DNA of 64,000 nt, from contig NZ_BAAAKI010000025.1 of assembly GCF_039527675.1 (NCBI RefSeq), positions 85,428 to 149,427 of the forward strand, in the 5' to 3' direction. Position 1 is the stretch's first letter. The number at the start of each line of letters is the position of its first letter. This document shows, one piece after another, positions 51,173-61,978 of this stretch. Position numbers and translations under genes: made by a program. Below the pieces are notes generated by a model that was not told where the DNA came from, ran no database searches, and worked only from the letters and a program-made list of their open reading frames with translations. This stretch comes from Luteococcus sanguinis. Lineage in GTDB: Bacteria; Actinomycetota; Actinomycetes; Propionibacteriales; Propionibacteriaceae.

Positions 51173-52602
51173 TGGTCTTCAGCCTCGACACCCGGTCGCA
51201 CTCCGAGATCGGCCTGGTGCGCAAGAACAACCAGGACTCCGGCTTCCACTCGCCCAACATGCTGCTCGTCGCCGACGGCATGGGTGGCGCCGCGGCCGGC
51301 GACCTCGCGTCCTCGGTCGCGACCCAGCAGATCAGCAAGGTCGACTCCCGGCAGGAACTCGACCAGGCGCACGAGGTGCTGGCCGGTGCGCTGAGCCGCG
51401 CCAATGACGCCATCGCCGACCTGATCGACGCCGATCCCGCGCTGGACGGCATGGGGACGACGGTCACCGCGGCCCTGTTCACCGGCACCCAGCTGGCGAT
51501 GGCCCACATCGGCGACTCCCGCGCCTACCTGCTGCGCGGCGGACGCCTGCACCGCCTCACCCATGACCACTCCTGGGTGCAGTCGCTGGTCGACGAGGGC
51601 AAGATCACCGAGGCCGACGCCGCGATCCACCCGCACCGTTCGTTGCTGCTGCGCGTGCTCAACGGCCAGTCGACCCACGAACCCGACCTCGAGACCGTCG
51701 ACCTGCAGCTGGACGACCGCCTGCTGCTCTGCTCGGACGGGCTGTGCGGGTTCACCACCGAAACCGAGATGGCCCGGGCGATGCGCGACTGCACCCCCGA
51801 GGCCGCCGTCGCGCAACTCGTGCAGCTCGCCCACCGCGGTGGCGGTGCCGACAACATCACCGTGGTGGTCTCGGACGTCGTCCCGCAGTCGGACGAACTG
51901 GACGCGCTCCCGGGCACCACGATCGGCGCCGCGGCCGAGTACACCGCCCCGATCCTGGAGCACCACACGCTGAGCGGCGCCGAGGGCGTCGTGCTGGCCC
52001 CCGAACCCGCCGCCGAGGCCGAGCGCTTCGTCACCTCCCCCGACCAGGTGCCGCACCTGGACGAGGAGGTGCTGCGCTATGCGCCCCGCGCCCGCAGCCG
52101 ACGCCCCGTCATCGCCACGCTGGCGCTGTTCACGTCGGTCGCCCTGCTCGCGGCCGCCGCCCTGTGGGGTGCCTGGCGCTACACCCAGGGCCAGTACTAC
52201 GTCGGTGAGGACGCCTCGCGGGTCGCCATCTTCCAGGGCGTGCCGGGCAATGTCTTCGGCAAGAAGCTCTCCCACGTCGCCGAGGCGGAGTCGACGCTCG
52301 TGGACGACCTGCCCGCCTACTACCGCCAGCAGGTGCGCTCCACGATCCCGGTGGCATCGCTGGAGGCGGCCCGCACCACCACCGCCGAGCTCAAGGTCCG
52401 TGCCGACCAGTGCATCCGGATCCGGGCCCAGCGCCAGACCGCCCCCTCGGCCTCTGCGTCCGCGTCGGCGTCCGCGACGGCCAACGCGCCCGTGAGCACC
52501 GTGAGCCCCACCGCCTCGGTGAGCGAAACCGCAGCGCTGCCCACCCAGACGCCCAGCCAGGCGGTGACAGCGCTTCCCACCCCGTCCGAGGGAGAGTGCT
52601 GA
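51172..52602 (+). CDS. pstP: PstP, PP2C-type Ser/Thr protein phosphatase
   Basis: A 476-aa membrane phosphatase. The PP2C domain (1-240) shows metal motifs VADGMGGAAAGD, GMGTTVTAAL and IGDSRAYLLR, and DGLCGF plus GGGADNITVVV at the end. One transmembrane helix at about 307-327 and a Ser/Ala-rich extracellular tail follow. It reverses PknB phosphorylation. ATG overlaps the fhaB stop by one base. Confidence 0.95.
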   Translation: MVFSLDTRSHSEIGLVRKNNQDSGFHSPNMLLVADGMGGAAAGDLASSVATQQISKVDSRQELDQAHEVLAGALSRANDAIADLIDADPALDGMGTTVTAALFTGTQLAMAHIGDSRAYLLRGGRLHRLTHDHSWVQSLVDEGKITEADAAIHPHRSLLLRVLNGQSTHEPDLETVDLQLDDRLLLCSDGLCGFTTETEMARAMRDCTPEAAVAQLVQLAHRGGGADNITVVVSDVVPQSDELDALPGTTIGAAAEYTAPILEHHTLSGAEGVVLAPEPAAEAERFVTSPDQVPHLDEEVLRYAPRARSRRPVIATLALFTSVALLAAAALWGAWRYTQGQYYVGEDASRVAIFQGVPGNVFGKKLSHVAEAESTLVDDLPAYYRQQVRSTIPVASLEAARTTTAELKVRADQCIRIRAQRQTAPSASASASASATANAPVSTVSPTASVSETAALPTQTPSQAVTALPTPSEGEC

Positions 52603-53978
52603 TGGACGAGGTGCTCGTCTACCGCAAGCGGCGCAACATCGAGCTGCTGATGGACCTCTTCGCCCTGGCCCTCGGCCTGGGCGGTTGGGCACTGACCAAC
52701 ATGAACCTCTACGGCGAGATCCCGGCCTCCTGGCCACGGATCGTCGGCGTGTGGGCGGCGATCGGCCTGGCCGTCCACCTGTTGGTGCGCTGGAAGCTGG
52801 CCTGGGCCGACCCGCTGATCGTCCCCTGCGTGCTGCTGCTCAACGGCCTCGGGCTGGCGATGATCTTCCGGCTCGACCAAGTCAGCGAACCCGTCGCCCA
52901 TGACGCGCGCACCCAGCTGCTGTGGACCCTGCTCGGCGTCATCGCCTTCACCGCCACCATCGTCGTGCTGCGCGACCACCGCCGCCTGCAGCGCTTCCCG
53001 TACATCTTCTTCCTCTCGGGCCTGCTGCTCCTGCTGCTGCCGCTGGTTCCCGGGCTGGGACGCGCACAGTACGGCGCCCGGATCTGGATCCACTTCGGCC
53101 CCTACTCCTTCCAGCCCGCCGAGATCGCGAAGATCCTGCTGGCCATCGCCTTCGCGGCCTACCTGACCGAGCACCGCGACGTGCTCGCGCTGGCCGGGCG
53201 CCGGGTGCTGGGCATCGAGTTCCCGCGTCTGCGCGACCTCGGGCCGATCGTCATCATGTGGCTCGCCAGTCTCGCCGTGCTCGTCTTCCAGAACGACCTG
53301 GGCACCTCGCTGTTGTTCTTCGGGCTGTTCGTGATGATGCTCTACGTCGCCACCGAGAAGGCGGGCTGGGCCATCCTCGGCCTCGTGATGACCGCCGTCG
53401 GCGGCCTGCTCGCCTACCAGTTCGCCGGGCACGTGCGGGTGCGCGTCAGCTCGTGGCTGCACCCCTTCGACGACTACGACTCCAACTACCAGGTGATCCA
53501 GGCGCAGTTCGGCTACGCCTGGGGCGGCCTGACCGGCCGCGGCTGGGGGCTGGGACGACCGGGGCTGACCCCGCTGGCGAAGAGCGACTTCATCGCCGGC
53601 GCGATCGGCGAGGAGCTCGGCGTGCTGGGGCTGATGGCCGTCGTGATGGTCTACGCCCTGATCGTCTTCCGCGGCCTGCGCATGGCGCTGGCCAGCAATG
53701 ATCCCTTCGGAAAGCTGCTCGGCGCCGGCCTGAGCTTCGTGTTCGCGTTGCAGGTGTTCGCGATCATCGGCGGCGTCACCCGCCTGTTGCCGCTGACCGG
53801 CCTGACCACGCCCTTCATGAGCCGCGGCGGGTCGTCGATGATCAGCAACTGGGTGATCGTCGCGATCATGCTGGTGATCTCCCACCAGGCCCGCATCCCC
53901 ACCGTTGCCGCCCCCAGTTCGAGGGAGCTGACCATCTCCGACGACGACACCCAAGTGATCCCGGCGGTGCGCGCATGA
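52602..53978 (+). CDS. rodA: RodA, FtsW/RodA/SpoVE peptidoglycan glycosyltransferase
   Basis: A 458-aa SEDS protein with about ten to twelve transmembrane helices. Characteristic segments are FQPAEIAK near 168, VFQNDLGTS, AKSDFIAGAIGEELG near 327 and PFMSRGGSSM near 405. It polymerises lipid II for elongation with the class B PBP encoded next. Its ATG overlaps the pstP stop by one base and its end overlaps pbpA by four. Confidence 0.95.
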   Translation: MDEVLVYRKRRNIELLMDLFALALGLGGWALTNMNLYGEIPASWPRIVGVWAAIGLAVHLLVRWKLAWADPLIVPCVLLLNGLGLAMIFRLDQVSEPVAHDARTQLLWTLLGVIAFTATIVVLRDHRRLQRFPYIFFLSGLLLLLLPLVPGLGRAQYGARIWIHFGPYSFQPAEIAKILLAIAFAAYLTEHRDVLALAGRRVLGIEFPRLRDLGPIVIMWLASLAVLVFQNDLGTSLLFFGLFVMMLYVATEKAGWAILGLVMTAVGGLLAYQFAGHVRVRVSSWLHPFDDYDSNYQVIQAQFGYAWGGLTGRGWGLGRPGLTPLAKSDFIAGAIGEELGVLGLMAVVMVYALIVFRGLRMALASNDPFGKLLGAGLSFVFALQVFAIIGGVTRLLPLTGLTTPFMSRGGSSMISNWVIVAIMLVISHQARIPTVAAPSSRELTISDDDTQVIPAVRA

Positions 53979-55402
53979 ACCGTCCGATCAGACGCCTTGC
54001 CGTCGTTGCCACCCTGATGTTCTTCGCCCTGTTGGCCAACCTGACGATCCTGTCGGTCGTCCGGGCCGACTCGCTGAACAATGACCCCCGCAACCGCCGC
54101 ACCCGCGAGGCCGAGTTCGCGCAGGACCGCGGCGCGATCATGGTGGGCAACACCCCGATCGCTTCCACCAAGGCCGCGACCGGACGGTTCAAGTTCGTCC
54201 GCAACTACTCCAGCGGCGAGCTCTACGCGCCGGTCACCGGCTACTACTCCTACGACTACGCGCGTTCCGGGCTGGAGCAGACCTACAACACGCAGCTCTC
54301 CGGCTCGGACGACTCGCAGTTCTTCCGCAATGTGGTCGCCATGCTGAGCGGCAAGAAGCGCGCCGGAGCCAGCGTCTACACCACCATCGACGCCCGCGCC
54401 CAGAAGGCTGCCGCGCAGGCCCTCGGTGACCGGACGGGTGCCGTGGTCGCGATCGAGCCCTCCACCGGCGCGATCCGGGCGATGGTCTCCAGCCCGTCCT
54501 ATGACCCGAACACGCTCAGCACCACCGACCTGAAGGCCGCGCAGACCGCGTGGAAGAGCCTCAACGCCGACACCGAGCGCCCGATGGCCAACCGCGCCAC
54601 CCGCGAGATCTACCCGCCCGGCTCGACCTTCAAGCTGGTCACCGCCGCCGCGGCGCTGGAGAATGGGATGAGCGCCGACACCCAGGTCGCGTCCCCGTCG
54701 TCGATGACCTTGCCGCAGAGCACGTCCAAGCTCTCCAACGAGGTCGACTGCGGCGGGTCGAAGTCGACGATCGCACACGCGCTGGAGGTCAGCTGCAACA
54801 CGGCCTTCGCGAACCTGGGCCTCACGCTCGGTGACGCGAAGCTGCGCGAGCAGGCGCAGAAGTTCGGCTTCGACTCCAGCTACTCCGACGACCTCGAGCC
54901 AGCCACCAGCGTCTTCCCCGACACCGTCGACAAGCCGCAGCTCGCGATGAGCGCGATCGGCCAGTACGAGGTGGCCGCCTCGCCACTGCAGATGGCGATG
55001 GTGGCCGCGGCGATCGCCAACGACGGACAGGCGATGGAGCCCTACCTGGTGCAGGAGGTGCGCGCGCAGGACCTGTCGGTGATCAGCTCGCACAGCGCCG
55101 AGAAGCTCCAGCGGGCGATGAGCACGACGAATGCCCAGGCACTGCAACAGATGATGGTGGACGTGGTGACCCAGGGCACCGGCCAGCGGGCCGCCGTCTC
55201 CGGGGTCACCGTCGGTGGCAAGACCGGAACCGCACAGTCCGACCCGAGCCGTCCGCCCTATGCCTGGTTCGTGGGCTGGTCCAAGGATCCCGACCTGGCC
55301 ATCGCGGTGTTCGTGGAGGACTCCAAGATCGAGCGCAGCGAGATTGCGGGCGGAAGAGTGGCCGGCCCGGTCTTCGCGTCCGTGGTGGAGGCCATGCGAT
55401 GA
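53975..55402 (+). CDS. pbpA: PbpA, class B penicillin-binding protein
   Basis: A 475-aa transpeptidase anchored by one N-terminal helix (residues 8-28). Catalytic motifs are Ser217-xx-Lys (GSTFK), Ser273-Cys-Asn (SCN) and Lys416-Thr-Gly (GKTGTA). It crosslinks new peptidoglycan with RodA. PASTA domains are absent. Actinobacterial PbpA is a PknB substrate, as expected from the gene order. Confidence 0.95.
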   Translation: MNRPIRRLAVVATLMFFALLANLTILSVVRADSLNNDPRNRRTREAEFAQDRGAIMVGNTPIASTKAATGRFKFVRNYSSGELYAPVTGYYSYDYARSGLEQTYNTQLSGSDDSQFFRNVVAMLSGKKRAGASVYTTIDARAQKAAAQALGDRTGAVVAIEPSTGAIRAMVSSPSYDPNTLSTTDLKAAQTAWKSLNADTERPMANRATREIYPPGSTFKLVTAAAALENGMSADTQVASPSSMTLPQSTSKLSNEVDCGGSKSTIAHALEVSCNTAFANLGLTLGDAKLREQAQKFGFDSSYSDDLEPATSVFPDTVDKPQLAMSAIGQYEVAASPLQMAMVAAAIANDGQAMEPYLVQEVRAQDLSVISSHSAEKLQRAMSTTNAQALQQMMVDVVTQGTGQRAAVSGVTVGGKTGTAQSDPSRPPYAWFVGWSKDPDLAIAVFVEDSKIERSEIAGGRVAGPVFASVVEAMR

Positions 55403-55508
55403 ACACACCGTCACGCGGCGCGGTTGCGGCGCCCCTCAGCCTCCCCTCACCCCCTTCTCACAATGACCACGCACAATGGATCGGTTGCCCGACCGAAAGG
55501 ATGAGCCG

Positions 55509-57638
55509 ATGAGCGACGACAGCCGCACGCTGCTTGGTGATCGCTATGCGCTCGACCAGGTGATCGGACGCGGAGGCATGGCCGAGGTGTGGAAGGCGCA
55601 CGACGTCCGGCTGGGCCGCGAGGTCGCCGTGAAGCGCCTGCGCGTCGACCTCGCCACCGACCCCACCTTCCAGGCCCGGTTCCGCCGCGAGGCGCAGTCG
55701 GCCGCCGGGCTGAACCACCCCAACATCGTCGCCACCTACGACACGGGCGAGGAGGTGGACGAGAAGACCGGGCTCCACGTGCCCTACATCGTGATGGAAC
55801 TGGTCGAGGGCCACACCCTGCGCGACCTGCTGCGGCAGGACCGTCGGATCCGGCCCGAACTCGCGCTGGAGTTCGCCCAGGGTGTGCTGGACGCGCTGGC
55901 CTATTCCCACAAGGCCGGCATCATCCACCGCGACATCAAGCCCGCGAACGTGATGATCACCCCGTCCGGACGCGTGAAGGTGATGGACTTCGGCATCGCC
56001 CGCGCCGTCGCCGACACGTCCGCGACGATGACGCAGACCGCCGCCGTGATCGGCACCGCCCAGTACCTCTCCCCCGAGCAGGCCCGCGGCGAGCAGGTCG
56101 ACAACCGTTCGGACGTCTACGCCGCCGGCTGCCTGCTCTACGAGCTGCTCGTCGGACGTCCGCCGTTCATCGGCGACTCCCCCGTGAGCGTCGCCTACCA
56201 GCACGTCCGCGAGACCCCGACCCCGCCGTCCCACCTGGACCCCGAGTTGACCCCCGCGATGGACGCCGTCGTGCTGAAGTCGCTGGCCAAGAGCCCGTCC
56301 GACCGCTACCAGGACGCCAAGGAGATGCGCGATGACATCTCGCGCCTGCTGGCCGGTGAGCCGGTGCTGGCCGCCCCCGTGGTCCCGCCGATGACCGTTG
56401 CGGAACCGACCGCCGTGACGCAGGTCGCTCCCGCCGCCGGGGCCGCCGCGGCGGCCTCCATCGGTGCGGCGTCGGCGAACCAGACCAACCTCGACACCCT
56501 GCCGCCGGACACCCTGCCGCCGGACACCCTGGCCGGGCAGACGGGCTCCCTGCAGGCGGTCGACGAGAAGCGCCGCAACCCGATCCTGTGGGTGGTGCTC
56601 GCGCTGGCAGGCCTGCTCGCCGTGATCGGCCTCGGCGTCGCGGTCTACCTGAACTCCGGCAACGGCACCAACGACCTCATCCCGGTGCGCTCCTATGTCG
56701 GCTTCACCGAGACCCAGGCGACGAACATGCTGGAGAGCGACGGCTTCGAGGTCGCCTCCGAGCACGTCACCGGTGCGGACGACTCGACGGTCGGAACGGT
56801 CACGAAACAAGACCCGAATGCTGGCGAACTCGCCTCCGGGTCGACAGTGACGATCACCGTCAACGATGGTCCGAAGACCTCCAAGGTGCCCAAGGGCATC
56901 ATCGGCGCCACCGAGGCGGAGGCGAAGAAGCTGCTGGTGGACGCAGGCTTCGACGAGGACAAGATCACCTTCACCGAGGCGACCGCCGCGCAGGAGAACG
57001 CGCACCTCGACTTCGAGGCGGGTCAGGTGGTCGCGGTGAACCCGGCCGAGGCGGCCGACGTGCCCGCCACGCAGAAGTTCACCCTCGCGCTGGCGACTGG
57101 AAAGTCCAGCGTCCCCAACCTGCTGGGGTTGACGCAGGAGCAGGCCGCCCAGAAGGCCAAGAGCGCCGGCTTCGAGCTCGAGGTCTCCGACACCCGCGTG
57201 CCCGGGGCGGCAGACTCGGTCGACAAGGTGGCCAAGCAGTCCCCCAACGGCGACGAGGTCGTCGAACGGACGCAGAAGATCACGGTCTCGCTGGGCTCGC
57301 TCCAGCCCACGGCCGCCACCAGCACCGCCCAGCCGACCCAGACGACGCCCGCGACGGTGACCCTGCCGGACACCGTGGGCCAGACCCAGGGCGCGGCTGT
57401 CGCGGCCATCGCCGATGCAGGCTTCACCTCGGACGTCGTCGTGCTGACCCGTGACGTCACCGACGAGACGCAGAACGGTTTGGTCGTGGAGCAGGCCCCC
57501 GGCACGGGCAGCTACTCCACCGACCAGGTGATCACGATCTACGTCGGCAGATACACGGCACCGGCCACCAGCGCACCGGCCACCCCGTCACGCGCGTCCG
57601 CTCCTGCCTCGAGCGCGGCAACCTCAACGCCCAGCTGA
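55509..57638 (+). CDS. pknB: PknB, PASTA-domain Ser/Thr protein kinase
   Basis: A 709-aa receptor kinase. Kinase domain 1-280: IGRGGMAEV P-loop, Lys42 (AVKRL), HRDIKPANVM catalytic loop, DFGIAR and the activation loop GTAQYLSPEQ. One transmembrane helix near 362-380. Four PASTA repeats follow (about 390-455, 460-530, 535-600, 620-685), then an Ala/Ser/Pro tail. It senses muropeptides or lipid II and phosphorylates envelope proteins. Start at 55509 follows GAAAGGA. About 105 bp separate it from pbpA, so it may have its own promoter. Confidence 0.95.
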   Translation: MSDDSRTLLGDRYALDQVIGRGGMAEVWKAHDVRLGREVAVKRLRVDLATDPTFQARFRREAQSAAGLNHPNIVATYDTGEEVDEKTGLHVPYIVMELVEGHTLRDLLRQDRRIRPELALEFAQGVLDALAYSHKAGIIHRDIKPANVMITPSGRVKVMDFGIARAVADTSATMTQTAAVIGTAQYLSPEQARGEQVDNRSDVYAAGCLLYELLVGRPPFIGDSPVSVAYQHVRETPTPPSHLDPELTPAMDAVVLKSLAKSPSDRYQDAKEMRDDISRLLAGEPVLAAPVVPPMTVAEPTAVTQVAPAAGAAAAASIGAASANQTNLDTLPPDTLPPDTLAGQTGSLQAVDEKRRNPILWVVLALAGLLAVIGLGVAVYLNSGNGTNDLIPVRSYVGFTETQATNMLESDGFEVASEHVTGADDSTVGTVTKQDPNAGELASGSTVTITVNDGPKTSKVPKGIIGATEAEAKKLLVDAGFDEDKITFTEATAAQENAHLDFEAGQVVAVNPAEAADVPATQKFTLALATGKSSVPNLLGLTQEQAAQKAKSAGFELEVSDTRVPGAADSVDKVAKQSPNGDEVVERTQKITVSLGSLQPTAATSTAQPTQTTPATVTLPDTVGQTQGAAVAAIADAGFTSDVVVLTRDVTDETQNGLVVEQAPGTGSYSTDQVITIYVGRYTAPATSAPATPSRASAPASSAATSTPS

Positions 57639-57690
57639 TTGAAGCCGTGCTGGCCGGTGTCTTCGGCCCGGCCTGGTGGCACCCGGCGAG

Positions 57691-58326
57691 TCAGCCCAGC
57701 CGCATCAGGGGGGTGAGGTCCTTTGCCCGCTCGATGGCGCCCTCGTCCCCACAGGTCGCGAGCCAGTTGGCGAGCATTTGGTAGCCACCCTGGGTGAGCA
57801 CGCTCTCCGGGTGGAACTGCACTGACTCGGTCGGGTGTTCCCGATGCCGCACCGCCATGATGACCCCACTCTCGGTGCGGGCCGTCACCTCCAGCACGTC
57901 CGGGAGCGTCTCCGGGACGATCGCCAGCGAGTGGTAGCGGGTGCAGGTGATCGGGCTGGGCAGCCCGGCGAAGACGCCCTGGCCCTCGTGGAAGACGTCC
58001 GAGGTCTTGCCGTGCAACAGCTCGGGGGCCCGGTCGACGACGCCGCCGAAGGCGACCCCCATCGACTGCAGACCCAGGCAGACGCCGAAGATCGGCACCC
58101 GTCCGCTGGTGGTCTTCAGCAACTCGACGCAGACGCCGGCCTCCTCGGGCGTCCCGGGGCCGGGGCTCAGCAGCACGCCGTCGAACCCGTCCGCCCAGTC
58201 AGCAGAGGAAAAACGCTCGTCATCATTGCGCCAGACCTGCAGCTCGTCCACGCCGATCTCGTACAGGTACTGGACGATGTTGTAGACGAAGGAGTCGTAG
58301 TTGTCGACGACGAGAATGCGGGCCAT
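57691..58326 (-). CDS. trpG: Glutamine amidotransferase, anthranilate/aminodeoxychorismate synthase component II
   Basis: A 211-aa class I glutaminase. The nucleophile is in GVCLGLQSM (near residue 80), preceded by LSPGPGTPEEAG, and FHPES provides His and Glu near 180. It releases ammonia for chorismate amination in tryptophan or folate synthesis. It is usually found just after pknB in actinobacteria, as here, convergent. Two ATGs (58326, 58335) are possible starts. Confidence 0.9.
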   Translation of the reverse strand: MARILVVDNYDSFVYNIVQYLYEIGVDELQVWRNDDERFSSADWADGFDGVLLSPGPGTPEEAGVCVELLKTTSGRVPIFGVCLGLQSMGVAFGGVVDRAPELLHGKTSDVFHEGQGVFAGLPSPITCTRYHSLAIVPETLPDVLEVTARTESGVIMAVRHREHPTESVQFHPESVLTQGGYQMLANWLATCGDEGAIERAKDLTPLMRLG

Positions 58327-58359
58327 GGGGGCCATTGTGCCGCGCGGACAGCAACCGGA

Positions 58360-58480
58360 GTAGGTTTGCCCAGTCGCCGTCAGGGGAATCCGGTGCGAGA
58401 CCGGAACTGACCCGCAGCCGTGAGGGATCACGCCCCGCGCATCCGCGTGAGAGGTCCCGAGTCGGAATGCCTGCCGGTGA
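58360..58480 (+). promoter_or_regulatory. Cobalamin riboswitch
   Basis: The conserved core is readable: GGGAATCCGGTG followed by GAGACCGGAACTGACCCGC and CAGCCGTGAG (58384-58423), then a variable hairpin and the closing GTCGGAATGCCTGCCG (58460-58475). A purine-rich B12-box-like segment starts at about 58360. It precedes the surface DUF4430 protein and ECF genes by 90 bp, so adenosylcobalamin should shut the operon off. Confidence 0.9.
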
Positions 58481-58566
58481 CGATGACTCACGAACCCGTC
58501 GAGGCCGCGGGAGAGTCCAGGGCCCCACCTCCCTGCTCGCGGCGCACAGGAAAGGACCCACTTCCA

Positions 58567-59217
<651 letters not shown>

Positions 59218-59228
59218 CCACCGCCGTC

Positions 59229-60368
59229 ATGGCCCGCTCGGTCCGCGTCGCCCAGGCACCCCTCGTCCAGGCACCCGCCGCCCCACCCACCTCCTCCGCG
59301 AGGCGGGTGGGCCGCGTCGTGCACCCGATGGCGTGGTGGGCCTGGGCATTGTCGGCGGCGATCGCGGTGAGCCTGGTGCACAACCCGCTGCTGGTGGTGC
59401 TGATGACCGTGGCGGTGTGGCTGGTGGTCGGGGGCCGGCGGACGCGCGCACCCTGGGCCCGGGCCGCGGGCGCCTACCTGGTGGTGGCGCTGGTGATCGT
59501 CGCGATCCGGATGACCAGCCAGGTGCTGATCGGGCTCAACCGGTCCGGGACGGTGCTGTTCACGCTGCCCCAGCTGCAGTTGCCGGCCTGGATGGCGGGC
59601 ATCAGGCTTGGCGGTCCGGTCACCCTGGACGCGCTGCTCTACACCTTGTATGACTCCTTGCAGCTGGTCGGGATGCTGCTGTGCGTGGGCGCCGCGAATG
59701 CGCTGGCGAACCCCAAGCGCGCGCTGCGGGCGGTCCCGCCGGCGCTGTACCAGTTCTCGGTGGCGCTGGTGATCGCGCTGTCGGTCGCGCCGCAGCTGAT
59801 CGAGAGCGTCCAGCGGGTCCGGCGGGCGCGACGCCTGCGTGGCGGCGCGTCGACCGGCTGGCGTGCGGTGCGAGCGGTCGTCGTCCCGGTGCTCGAGGAC
59901 TCGATCGAACGCTCGCTGCAGCTGGCTGCGGGCATGGAGTCGCGGGGCTATGGCCGCACCAACCAGCAGGCGCGGGTTGGCTGGGGCACCACGTCGCTGC
60001 TGGTCGGGGCGATGTTGCTGCTGGTCAACGGCCTCTTCCTGACGCTGGCGACACTGCACCGCTGGCCCTGGCTGATGGTGCTGGCCGGCGTCGGCTGCGC
60101 GTGGCTGGGGCTGCGCACGTCCGGACGACGACTCCAGGTGACCCGCTACCGTCCCGACGTCTGGGAGCGCCCCGAGTGGTCGGTCGTGGCCGCTGGGCTC
60201 TCGGCGCTGGCGTGCGTGGTCTGGCTGGGCAGCGCCCTACCGGTCGAGATGACGCCGGTGACCTCGCCGCCCGAGTGGCCGCAGCTGCACCCGCTGATGT
60301 TGTTGCCCGTCATCGCCCTCGCGTCGCCGCTGCTGACGACGCCCGCGCCCGCCCGGGACGACCTGTGA
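59229..60368 (+). CDS. EcfT, transmembrane coupling component of an ECF transporter
   Basis: A 379-aa protein with about eight hydrophobic segments. The cytoplasmic coupling motifs are visible: RRARRLRGG near residue 195 and AAGMESRGYG near 237, the second of which is the usual A-x-E-x-R-G motif that contacts the ATPases. It is longer than typical EcfT (about 270 aa), with two to three additional C-terminal helices. Starts 11 bp after the surface protein and overlaps the ATPase GTG. Confidence 0.85.
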   Translation: MARSVRVAQAPLVQAPAAPPTSSARRVGRVVHPMAWWAWALSAAIAVSLVHNPLLVVLMTVAVWLVVGGRRTRAPWARAAGAYLVVALVIVAIRMTSQVLIGLNRSGTVLFTLPQLQLPAWMAGIRLGGPVTLDALLYTLYDSLQLVGMLLCVGAANALANPKRALRAVPPALYQFSVALVIALSVAPQLIESVQRVRRARRLRGGASTGWRAVRAVVVPVLEDSIERSLQLAAGMESRGYGRTNQQARVGWGTTSLLVGAMLLLVNGLFLTLATLHRWPWLMVLAGVGCAWLGLRTSGRRLQVTRYRPDVWERPEWSVVAAGLSALACVVWLGSALPVEMTPVTSPPEWPQLHPLMLLPVIALASPLLTTPAPARDDL

Positions 60369-61978
60369 TCACCTTCGACGACGTCACCATCACCTACCCC
60401 GAGGCAACCCGCCCGACCTTGGACCATGTCTCGTTCACCATCGACGACGGCGACCTCTGCCTGGTGGTCGGACGCACCGGCACCGGAAAGTCGACGCTGC
60501 TGGGTGCGATCAACGGGCTGGTACCGCACTTCAGCGGCGGTCACCTGCGCGGACGGGTGCTCGTCGACGGACGATCGACGGCCGACTTCCGCCCCCGCGA
60601 CCTGGCCGAAACCGTCGGCTTCGTCGGGCAGAACCCCTTGTCGGGCTTCGTCACCGACCGCGTCGAGGACGAGGTCGCGTACGGCATGGAGCAACTGGGC
60701 ATCGCACCGCACGCCATGCGCAAGCGGGTCGAGGAGACCCTGGACGTGATGGGCATCGCCGACCTGCGCCGCCGCTCGCTGGTGGAGCTGTCCGGAGGGC
60801 AGCAACAGCGCGTTGCCATCGCCGCCGTGCTCGCAGCCCAGCCCCGGGTGGTGGTGCTCGACGAACCCACGTCGGCGCTCGACCCGACCGCCGCGCAGGA
60901 CGTGCTCGCCTCCATCACCACGCTGGTGCACGAGGTGGGGCTGACCGTGGTGCTGGCCGAGCATCGGCTGGAGCGGGTGATGCAGGCCGCCGACCAGGTG
61001 CTCTGGCTGCCCGGCGACGGACGCGCCGAGCTCGGCCCCGCGGCCGAGGTGCTGGCCCGGGCCGACGTGGTGCCCCCGCTCAGTGAGCTGGCCCGGATGC
61101 TGGGCTGGGACCAGGTTCCGTTGTCGGTTCGGGACGCCCGTCGTCGCGTCGCCCGGGAAAAGATCATCCTGTCCGATCGCTCCCCAAGCCTGAGCCGCCC
61201 AAACCGTTCCCCGAGCCTGTCGATGGGTGCCGCCCACGTCGCCGACCTCACCGTCACCTACGGCGACCTGCTGGCCGTCGACCGACTCAGCCTCACCCTC
61301 AACGCCGGTGAGGTGACCGCCCTGATGGGGCGCAATGGCGCCGGGAAGTCGTCCCTTCTGTGGGCGCTGCAGGGCGCGACCGCCAGCTCCGGCACCATCG
61401 ACGTCGGGGGCATCGACCCCCGCACCGTCCCCGCCGCCCGCGCCCGGGAGGCCGTCTCGCTCGTCCCCCAGAACGCCGCCGACCTGCTCTACCTGCACTC
61501 GGTGGCCGACGAGTGCGCACAGGCGGACGTCGAGTCGGGCGCCGCCCCCGGCACCACCCGCGCGATCCTGGACGATCTGGGCGCCAACCTGCCCGATGAG
61601 CGCCACCCGCGCGACCTGTCCGAGGGGCAGCGGCTGGCGCTGGTGCTGGCGATCCAGCTGGCCGCCTCACCCAGGCTGGTGCTGCTGGACGAGCCCACCC
61701 GCGGGCTGGACTACGCGATGAAACAGCACCTGCGCACGATCCTCGACCGGCTCGCCACCGACGGTGCATCCGTGCTGGTCAGCACCCACGACGTCGAGTT
61801 CGCGGCCGCCGCCACCTCCCGCACCATCGTGATGGCTGACGGGGACGTGGTCGCCGACGGGCCCACCCGCGAGGTCTGCACCTCGTCCCCGGTCTTCGCG
61901 CCGCAGACGGCCAAGGTCTTCCACCCGGCGCCGGTGCTCACCCCGCACGACATCGCCGAGTTGCTGGTGCGCGCATGA
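60365..61978 (+). CDS. Fused EcfA1-EcfA2 ATPase
   Basis: A 537-aa protein with two ABC domains. Domain 1 (1-235): Walker A GRTGTGKS, signature LSGGQQQR, Walker B VVVLDEPTSALD. Domain 2 (285-520): Walker A GRNGAGKS, non-canonical signature LSEGQRLAL, Walker B LVLLDEPTRGLD. A 50-residue polar linker joins them. It energises the ECF transporter. GTG start overlapping EcfT; end overlaps the S component by four bases. Confidence 0.92.
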   Translation: MITFDDVTITYPEATRPTLDHVSFTIDDGDLCLVVGRTGTGKSTLLGAINGLVPHFSGGHLRGRVLVDGRSTADFRPRDLAETVGFVGQNPLSGFVTDRVEDEVAYGMEQLGIAPHAMRKRVEETLDVMGIADLRRRSLVELSGGQQQRVAIAAVLAAQPRVVVLDEPTSALDPTAAQDVLASITTLVHEVGLTVVLAEHRLERVMQAADQVLWLPGDGRAELGPAAEVLARADVVPPLSELARMLGWDQVPLSVRDARRRVAREKIILSDRSPSLSRPNRSPSLSMGAAHVADLTVTYGDLLAVDRLSLTLNAGEVTALMGRNGAGKSSLLWALQGATASSGTIDVGGIDPRTVPAARAREAVSLVPQNAADLLYLHSVADECAQADVESGAAPGTTRAILDDLGANLPDERHPRDLSEGQRLALVLAIQLAASPRLVLLDEPTRGLDYAMKQHLRTILDRLATDGASVLVSTHDVEFAAAATSRTIVMADGDVVADGPTREVCTSSPVFAPQTAKVFHPAPVLTPHDIAELLVRA